From: Saxidomus purpurata
Lineage: Eukaryota; Mollusca; Bivalvia; Venerida; Veneridae
Direction of reading: 5' to 3'
Assembly: GCA_022818135.1 (NCBI GenBank)
Contig: JAFMSR010000015.1
Location: forward strand, 30,233,193 to 30,297,192
DNA: 64,000 nt
Shown: piece after piece, positions 56,385-64,000 of the stretch
How positions within the stretch are numbered: the first letter of the stretch is position 1
Layout of the letters: each line of letters begins with the position of its first letter
Program-made: the position numbers and the translations under genes
Notes under the pieces: generated by a model
The model's input: the letters and a program-made list of their open reading frames with translations, nothing else
The model's database searches: none
Told to the model about the DNA's origin: nothing

Positions 56385-57012
56385 TGTAAACAACTGAATT
56401 ATTCAGTTATTACAGTGCTATTTTTTAGTTTAGCATCCAAAAAATTTGCATGACCAACAGTTCTACCACTACCGAAGCATGATAAAATCGTGCGACACCC
56501 CTTCGAGTCACCTTTTCTTATTTTTTTCGCATAATATTTGCTGTTATGGGACATCGTGAAAAATGTATTAACAAAGTGACAGCGATAATATCCAGAAGTT
56601 CCGAAACGCATATGTAATTCGCTACTGCGCGGCTCAAATTGGACAATATGCTGGTATTCATCAATCGATCTTTACTAATAGGAATACCGTGGGATTTTTG
56701 CAGACAATTGGGAATTTTTTGGGGGGAATTGGGGAAAAATGAAGGTTATTTTCGATTGGGAACGGGGCCCGATATTCGGCCCCTGGTGATAGGGAGAAAA
56801 AGCGCTGAAGTGTGACCTTGACCTTTGAGCTAGGGACCTGGGTCTTGCACACGACACATCGTCTTGATGTGCTAGACATTTGTGCCAAGTTATTTTAAAA
56901 TCCTTCAATGCATGACAAAGTTTCAGTCCGGACACAAATTTGTAAGTGGGGATGCACAGACGGACGGACAGTGCGATTTTAATATGCCACCCTTCGGGGG
57001 GGGGGGCTTAAA

Positions 57013-57744
57013 AATATTCTTGTATAAGAGAAGTGGGTGGATTGCATTACTGGTGTTTATATATAGGGCGGACTTGTTTGGTTACCTCGACAGGGTACTA
57101 CTTTACACCGTAAGCACTTGATTGAAACAGCTGGTAACATGTCAAAGGGCAACTCACTTGATTGGACTAGTGTCACTTGGCGGCAAACGCAAATTGGGGC
57201 AAATGGTGTATGCCGATTTTTTTGATAGGCGTACCCCGCTGCGGATATTATGAATAAGAGATAGCGGAATATACTAAAATGTGCATATTTTGATTATTTT
57301 TCTCATTATCATCTTCAACAATTTTATTTGTGATGGTAGCCGCAGTGACCCAACAAACTTGGCATGGAGGCAGCCATCATTGTAGCCGGTTGTCCCTTGT
57401 TTGGTACGAGGGCACTATATAGCCGGGTAAGCCGGTCACATGGCAGCTAACGTTAAGTCACGCGAGTGGTATAACCCGATCATGTGATCTGCGTACCCTG
57501 ATTTGTATCAAATCAAGTCTGCTCATAGAGAGGGGTGATTTTTACCACAAGATACATTGATCATTTTTTATTTTTTGACACAGTATCAACTCACTGTGGT
57601 TTTCACCTAGGACAGTGTTACCGAGCACGAGGTGTGTGCAATGGTTAAATGCCCGGATGTCCAACCTGATCATTACTTGGAATTTTGCTTTGTGTATTCT
57701 GTGTAAAACTTTTAAACTCCATGCTTAACAAGCACATCAAAAAT
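57013..57744. other. no gene seen
   Basis: Mixed sequence with slightly higher GC around 57180-57480; no motif or repeat boundary found. Confidence 0.4.
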
Positions 57745-57753
57745 TTTAAAAAA

Positions 57754-58569
57754 GGCAGTGGCTAGAGTTACGGAAGTTCCGTATCTCTAGCAAAACCCTA
57801 AGAGGAAAGGCTAGAGTTACGGAAGTTTATAAAGGTATGTATATTGCTTTAATATATGCATGATAATGTATTGTAAACTTAAATATTTTACCACTATTCG
57901 TGAATAAACTGATCTGTTGTATACGTACGACAATTTCACAGGCGCCATTTTGGTTATAATTTTATATGTTGCTAATATCGGAACTATCATTGTTATGTTG
58001 TATATTCTTGCACATATTTACGTGTTCTGTTTACAAAGAACGTTAATTAAACAATTGTAAGATAAAGAAAAGAAGAATATAAGAATTGAAGAGTACGAAA
58101 AACGTAAACCAAAAAAAAAAATTAAGATTAATTTTTAAATTTAACAGCTGCACTTTCGATCTTTCCTTTTTGTCACGATTTGAGTGGGCTTAAATGTAGT
58201 CAGACAATTAAATACAAAAACAACACATTTTACTTAACTTCTATCATGCTTTGCACAACATGTGATATAATTGTCCAACTGCAATGGCACGCTCAAGTAA
58301 AGACGAAGATAACATCGATATTTTCGATATTTATGTATTACCAAAATGGCGGCTATGAAGTCGCTGCATTTGCCGACAGATCGGTTTATTCACTATTACA
58401 GGTGAAATATTTACAATACATTATCATGCATGTTTAAAGCAACATACATATACCTTTATAAACTTCCGTAACTCTAGCCTTTCCTCTTAGGGTTTTGCTA
58501 GAGATACGGAACTTCCGTAACTCTAGACTCGGGGGCTAGAGTTACGGTACCGTAACTCTAGCCACTGCC
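57754..58569. mobile_element. 816-bp long-TIR MULE-like MITE, 9-bp target duplication
   Basis: Inverted ends start GGCAGTGGCTAGAGTTACGG and extend, with gaps, for about 240 bp per side (through 'cgccattttggt' at ~57951 and 'accaaaatggcg' at ~58338). TTTAAAAAA flanks both sides (57745-57753 and 58570-58578). The motif CTAGAGTTACGGAAG and its complement are repeated three to four times at each end; the right end carries one extra unit. Long inverted ends and 9-bp duplications are typical of Mutator-like elements. Confidence 0.8.
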
Positions 58570-58578
58570 TTTAAAAAA

Positions 58579-59549
58579 AGCAAGATACAAGAAACAATCA
58601 CAATGACGAAATGATGAATCTATCATATGGTGCAAATCTGTTAATTACAGTACTGCAATTGTTTGATTTATAATTTGTTGTTACCAATCGTATTATTCTA
58701 GACTAATACGCTATTGGCGAAGACGCAGTCACCTTCGGTACGAGATAACTAAGGTACGAAATTATTAGGTGCGAGTTAATCTGATACCTTCAAGCTTAGT
58801 ATGCCAGAGTTATTCGGATACTGGGTAAGCTAAGTAGATTTATGCCTAGATATCTACCTTAATTTTTCCGCAGTTAGAAACAAAATGACATTGATCTACA
58901 GTTGCAAAGCGTCGTAGTGTACGTAGTCGTCACCATGTTATGTCTCCGAGCGCACGAGTGGCGGGAAATCAAGGGAAAAAACTCTACCAAAATAGGTTAA
59001 ACACTACCTCAAAGGTCAAACAACACTAAATATCTGAATGCAGCATGCACACTAGCAGTAGGTAAGCACTATATTAATCTTTTATAAGCACATTTGATTG
59101 TTGATAAGGCTAAAACATGTTTTTTTTACTATTTATAAGTGGTATATTTATTCATGAAAAAAGGGCTTTAAATAGTACATGTTTTTCTAATCGATAAGAC
59201 CTTGATGTTAGACTGAACAATTTTTGTTTTAATTCACATTAAATGAAATAGAAGTGTTTGTAATGCATAGAAACCTATTATCAATGTACCTGTAACTTAA
59301 TTCTCTTTTTTTATGTGAATTTCAAAAAACCAAAGTCTTCTTTTTCTTTTATGTTTTTTAGCTATAGGGTATTTATCCGGACCCCATATGAAATAAGCTT
59401 CAGGGCTTTAATGGGCCATCCTAGGTTTAATACACACTTAATTTTATCTTACTGCTCTTTCAAGTTTTGTACATAATAATTATATTACAGTAGTTTACGA
59501 ATGATTCTATAGTTTCTATAATATTATTCTATAATAGTATAATTCTATA
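58579..59549. other. no gene seen
   Basis: AT-rich DNA with no motif. It contains 'acgtagtcgtcaccatgtta' near 58921 but nothing that supports a feature. Confidence 0.4.
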
Positions 59550-60375
59550 ATAAAGTGGGACATGGAATTCAACCACTCCAAAGGTCAAGTAATCCACGTC
59601 ACCAGAAAGAAACATCCTATTCCCATCCAGTATTACCTTCATTGAGTCATACTTGAGTCTGTTACATTGGTTCAATATCTTTGCGTTGATATTTAAAATA
59701 ATATGTCGTGGGACGACCACATGAATAGGCCAACAAAAAAGCTAACAAAACATTAGGGTTTCTACGGAGAAACATCAAGGTATAATCCGAACTGCTTCAG
59801 TCTATTGTCTACCAGACCCTTTTGAGACCCCAGTTGGAATATGGCTCCGAAATATGGCCACCTTATACTCAAACCCTTATAGACCAGATTGAGGGCATCC
59901 AGATAAGAGCAGCTCGATGGATAAAATCTAGTTTCGGTCAAACATCCAGTGTCACTAACATGAAACATTCCATTAACCTATGCAGACTAGATCTTAGGCG
60001 TATCGAAAGAATGTTAACCCATGCATATAATCCATAATAAATTGGTTGCTATCCCCATAGAAAGCTACCTAGTTCCCTTACCCCGCAGCACTCGCCACTT
60101 TCATTCCTCAAGTTTTAAATTAGTCACAGCGACTACAGACTATTATAAGTATTCCTTCTTCCCCAGAACTAACTACCACTGGAACCATTTACCCCCGACG
60201 TCGCACACTCCCCTGGCCTAGACCAATTTGATTATGTCTCTCTATGCTCTCGTGCCCCACTGAGGTCACGACGGTACTTTCTCGTATGACACCAGTACTG
60301 GTTTTTCAAGGAAGCGGACCCGAGAATGACTTATAAGCTACAAGCTTTCTTCACAATCGAGCTAAAATAAATTAG
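59550..60375 (+). pseudogene. non-LTR retrotransposon, 5'-truncated 3' end of reverse-transcriptase ORF
   Basis: Frame pieces read KWDMEFNHSKGQVIHVTRKK, then NMSWDDHMNRPTKKANKTLG FLRRNI, then LLRPQLEYGSEIWPPYTQTL IDQIEGIQIRAARWI, and lastly SYLVPLPRSTRHFHSS and TDYYKYSFFPRTNYHWNHLP. This is the well-known order after the catalytic reverse-transcriptase motifs in CR1/Jockey-like elements: W...F...KC.V......, Y.LG..I, SW..H, LG.LRRN, a long helix with RP.LEY....W.P, I..IE..Q.RAAR, and the YY..SFFPRTI..WN.LP tail. The catalytic F.DD part is missing, as expected for 5'-truncated copies. Stops and frameshifts show it is dead. The 3' tail reaches about 60375. Confidence 0.75.
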
Positions 60376-61329
60376 TATAAACTAAACTAATTGTACTGAA
60401 AGACCATGGATGAAACTACAACAACAAAAACAACAACCTGGTTGTACTGCTAGCTGCTTTTATATTATACCTTTTTAACCAAACCTAGTTTTTTCTGTTG
60501 CTTTAATCTTCTTATCATATTTCAGTCTACTAATACCCTTGTGGCTAACGCGCCAATGTATATGTCCCCGCGAGGGGTTTGCCATTACAGGGATCTAGAT
60601 AGAGAGATAAAAGATAAATATAGAACTGATCTTCTGCCTGTGTGTCTAGTTACATGAGATATTTTAGAGGAGAGCTTTTTCTTGTGTAAGCAGTTGTACA
60701 TGGCTATCTACAATCAACTACCAGTTGTATTGTATTAATTGTCATTATTCTGCTTTCGAGGGCATACTTCAAAAAGTGTCCATTACTTGCAAATAAGTCT
60801 GGCGACAAATTTTTTATTTTATTTTATAAACTGACTTATCAGGTATGTACCTAACAACAAAGCTCATAAAATTCTGAATGCTACAAACATGATGCATCTG
60901 GAGCGACCGTTTTTAAAATGTATTTTGCACTATAAGTAAATTTAAACCATGCACTAGTTTAATTACAAGTCATATTGTATAACAACTCATTTTGTTCTTC
61001 GTCTCTGGCAAACTGTACCGAGAGTTAAATTTGTCGTTTGTTACTTTTGCAAAGAACTGAAGATACGACACATAATTGCCGCCAGATTTTCAGGCATTAA
61101 GTCACGGCTGCGTGGAGATCTTACTCATTGTGTGGTGGTCGGCGAAACTTCTATCAGGACGCTAAGCTTCCACCGAGTCCAACGTCTGTTTCCCAGTGTT
61201 GGACTAAAGTACATTTTGTAAATTACATTTTGTCAAGACATTTTTGCTGTAGATTTATAACTTGACATTTTGTTGCTGTTTGCTGACGCTGTTCTTGCTT
61301 TTTGATAGAACTTGTATAGGTTGTAAGTG
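60376..61329. other. no gene seen
   Basis: Mixed AT-rich DNA with no recognised feature. Confidence 0.4.
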
Positions 61330-61421
61330 TTAGCTGCTGCCCGATCTTGAGCAATGTTCAAATATTGCAAAAGAGTTAGCCGCTGCCCGATCTTGAGCAA
61401 TGTTCAAATATTGCAAAACAT
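61330..61421 (+). repeat. 46-bp tandem duplication
   Basis: 'ttagctgctgcccgatcttg' followed by 'agcaatgttcaaatattgca' is present twice in a row with a single base change (gctgct/gccgct), so the duplication is recent. Confidence 0.8.
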
Positions 61422-62503
61422 AGATAAAACAAATAAATTATTGCTGCAAATGCAGAAAAAGAAATCGAACGGCAAAACATGACAATCGAGCTGTATGGAA
61501 TGAATGAGTGATTGGCATATACGCTTTATACGGCCATGTAGCGCGTATTAAAATGGTGTTTGGAACTGACAAGAATGACGGTGGTTTTCAACAGTAGAAG
61601 TATTGCTGGACCGCCCTTGAGAACAGATGTCATGTTGTAAAAGCTCTCACTTCTCACTTATCTAGAAGTACCTATCAGATTAACCAGGTGTATTCATTCC
61701 TTAGTCTCAATAAAACGAATGTCAATTTGGACTTCTTGAAATAATTTTTTAAATCCCACATACTCCTCTTGTGGAAGAGGGTATTTCTTTTTTAAGTTTG
61801 AGTTTAAGGTCGTTTGAAGATATACTGTATCTACTAATAAGTCAGTCCTTTAAAAACGATTTAATATGATAAATTCAAGCAAGCATAAACTTGAATTGAA
61901 TTAAAGAAAAGTTAACTAAAGACCACTGTCGATCGAAAGGAATAAGCTAACTTGAATCTGCTATTTGTTATTCAATGTTTTAATTAACATAATGAACAAC
62001 ATGTTTCATTCACATCATTTTGAGACCTATAGAAACCAAATGGCCCAAGAAGTATTTCACACAAACTTGTTCATCTTGCCCAATTTTGATAGTTTTAAGA
62101 CATGATTATGTTATTGTTAACTTAATGTTCTTCAAATGTGTATCATAACTCTAAAACTAATCAATGAATACAATTTTTCTTTATTTCAATTCACACAAAA
62201 CATCGGTAGCGACTTAACTTTTTTTCAATTATCTCTCTTATATTTTATTTTCTCGGCCTAAAAATATGCAAGGAAACTGCTGCGTCTAAGAATCTCAACA
62301 GTTCGAAACTTCGTAAACTGTACTTGATACGACGAAATTGACTATTTTTAAAAGGATTTAAGATATTTGTTCCCACAGTGATAAAATACAATATAAGGAA
62401 TAACATCACAATGCATGCTAACAAAATGTGAAACTGATAGGGTTCTATTTATCAAATGATTAGTGTACTAGTGTATTGAAATAGTCTTTACAATTCTGTC
62501 AAA
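61422..62503. other. no gene seen
   Basis: AT-rich DNA; nothing recognised. Confidence 0.4.
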
Positions 62504-62668
62504 ATGTTCAGGGCATACGAAGATGTTATAGAAAACCTAGACCATGTAAGCCGTGGAGGAGTACAAAAAGTTGTCAAACTTTTGATCGAATATGTGAATT
62601 GGGGGAGAAAGCGTGGCTTAGATCCGTTAGCAAAGGTGAAAAAAGATTTTTCTAATAATATGCATTGA
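62504..62668 (+). CDS. possible first exon or small ORF, unrecognised
   Basis: A 54-codon frame begins MFRAYEDVIENLDHVSRGGV, continues QKVVKLLIEYVNWGRKRGLD and PLAK, with a GCAAAG/GTGAAA donor-like site at 62635. The amphipathic, charged composition looks like coding sequence rather than AT-rich noise. Without a following exon I can match, this stays a candidate only. Confidence 0.3.
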   Translation: MFRAYEDVIENLDHVSRGGVQKVVKLLIEYVNWGRKRGLDPLAKVKKDFSNNMH

Positions 62669-64000
62669 TTTATTACAGATTTTTAAATAAATGTATACCC
62701 AACTATCTTAAACCTAGAAAATATATCATGAAAAAAACATGCATTCCTATTTTGTCTGCAAAGTGTTCTGTCTTTCAAGATGGCGACTCAAGTCACGTGG
62801 GCAGTTTGTTACTGTTCGCCAAGCACAAATTCCTTAGAGTTCGTAAAAAAGAACATCACCATATTTTGTCTGTCTGCATTTACAATCAACTACTTTACTT
62901 ATACCTTAAGCAAATACCTATCAGGAGTAAATCTGATATCAAGTATAATATGCTGAAAAGCAAACTTATGGTATTCAGCCTATAAAGGTCAATTTTTCAA
63001 TTGTTATTTTCCTTAACTACATCTTTTCAATGATTCATATTCAAATTTTAAAAGAGATTTACCGTCTATTTTTTTACCCCTAACTTCATCTTGTTAATAA
63101 CTAACTGAACAGAATACTAGAAAGAATAATTTGTCAATATTGAGTAACCATTACATAAAAATTTAACATAATTTTGATAATAAAGTATTCAGTATGTACT
63201 GTAGAAATACAGTAACAACACATTCACTTATGAGCCTGTCCAAATGATAGTGATGTATATGATTACAAAGTTCAAATAATGATAAAAAAGGTGAAGGGTT
63301 TTAACTGAAAGAAAATGCAATTATTTAAATGGGGCATACATTTCCAATATGATAAATTTTGTCCTTTATACTATTCCTAATATAATGGCAAAGACTGATG
63401 AACTTTTACCGTCTATAGATCTAAAATCAGCCATTAAATACCATATTTTTATACCTCCAGAAGTCTTGATTTTTCATTGTCTTTATCCTTATTAGTTTCA
63501 CATAAATGATGATTTTTATGACTTTTTGCCGTAAAAAGTTTAACAATGGTTAAAAAGCTGAAACTGATTAGTACTTAAGTAAAAATGAAAATTGGGTTTG
63601 GATGGGACTTGAACGACTTAACCACTACAAAATGGAGACCGAAAAAATGGTAATGAAAATAATAAGCTTATGGGGAGAGACGCAACTAACTAACGAACGA
63701 CAACTCTTGCGTTTCCAGAAAAATAGACTGTGTCTACAGTTTTTATTTCATAGGTAACTCAATATTTCAATGAAAAGAGATGCATATATTCGATCTAGTG
63801 CTTAAGTCACGCACCCCGTATTAAATATTTTGCGGCCCGCAATAACGATGTTTTAGCATTATCTTCAAATGTTGTGTGAAAACAAAATACAATCAAACCT
63901 GTGTTAAAGACCACATCCAAATTAAGGTCATCATACGAATAAAGACCAGCAGGGAATTTATCTACTATTTAAACACCTGTGAATAAAGAATACCTGCAAA
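62669..64000. other. no gene identified
   Basis: A frame at 62665-62985 (with KKEHHHILSVCIYNQLLYLY) shows no known domain. Near 63595-63640 'ggatgggacttgaacgactt' vaguely recalls the complement of a tRNA T-arm, but no cloverleaf can be drawn. The rest is AT-rich. Confidence 0.35.

Larger units (their letters stand above)
54757..56807. mobile_element. CAGGGC-ended DNA transposon 2, 5-bp target duplication
   Basis: Inverted ends CAGGGCTTTTTCTAGCC and, from the right, CAGCGCTTTTTCTCCCT; AAGTG flanks both sides (54752-54756 and 56808-56812). Near the right end 'gggaacggggcccgatattc' and 'ggcccctgg' recall the left end of transposon 1 at 44333. Inside lie a complete family B pearl-like element and a truncated TTAA MITE; the remaining ~640 bp has no transposase. 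Confidence 0.65.
54028..57012 (+). mobile_element. pearl-like element, family C, split by a DNA transposon
   Basis: Starts AAACAAGAGCTGTCCCTCAC then 'gactaatgcccccgaaagag'. About five ~160-bp units ('gtgaccttgacctttgaggt', 'agggacgtgggtcttgcacg', 'cgacacgtcgtcttgatgtg', 'gacaaagttacagtccggac') run to 54756, break, and resume at 56808 with 'aagtgtgaccttgacctttg'. The 3' end has 'gcacagacggacggacag', then a GCCACCC...GGGGGGC hairpin and TTAAAAAT. The resumed unit is in register with the broken one. Confidence 0.7.

Noticed and set aside
63595..63640. Possible tRNA-derived SINE head ('ggatgggacttgaacgactt')
   Set aside because: Only a vague match to the complement of a T-arm; no anticodon arm, A/B-box pair or cloverleaf could be drawn.

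Overview
The window looks like nuclear DNA of a marine or freshwater bivalve mollusc, probably a heterodont clam. This is an inference from AT-rich sequence, splice-like exon edges, no operon-like gene packing, and several repeat families of a style common in bivalves: ACAAGAG-starting elements with ~150-bp tandem cores and a terminal hairpin. I see no intact single-exon host gene, no rRNA or tRNA gene, no CRISPR array and no bacterial or viral genome. Almost everything recognisable is a mobile element or a decayed gene fragment.

Layout. 1-140: 3' tail of a pearl-like (Helentron-type non-autonomous) element. 987-1938: a PIF/Harbinger-like element with TAA target duplications. 2059-2505: tail of a pearl-like element. 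4314-7485: two palindromic ~95-bp MITEs in an AT-rich block. 8018-10137: a MULE-like element with a perfect 9-bp target duplication, carrying pearl-like DNA. 10999-17019: four pearl-like elements, one hit by a TTAA-flanked MITE. 17283-17476: a TA-flanked MITE. 19171-20358: a second Harbinger-like element. 21081-23235: wreckage of a Ty3/gypsy-type retroelement (Gag and integrase C-terminus) with an ISXO2/MULE-like transposase exon between them. 24046-27356: more pearl-like elements. 27357-32110: a cluster of unrecognised, partly spliceable exons.

34551-42650 holds three broken copies of a tyrosine-recombinase (Crypton-like) transposase gene with N-terminal zinc-finger-like motifs. The second copy is cut in mid-domain and joined to a ~1-kb segment that also occurs at 28031-29088. 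44333-49072 is a CAGGGC-ended DNA transposon with 5-bp target duplications. A 3.24-kb near-perfect palindrome (45674-48916) with its own 6-bp target duplication is nested in it, and each arm carries a decayed C2H2 zinc-finger array. 53400-53905: a decayed hAT/ZNF862-like TTF zinc-finger exon. 54028-57012: a pearl-like element split by a second CAGGGC-ended transposon, which itself contains another pearl-like element and part of a MITE. 57754-58569: a long-TIR MULE-like MITE with a 9-bp target duplication. 59550-60375: the 3' end of a non-LTR retrotransposon. The rest is AT-rich sequence in which I see no gene.

The order of nesting, the recombinase cluster with its chimeric junction, and the zinc-finger palindrome are the most informative parts. 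All identifications come from reading the sequence by eye; no database search was run.
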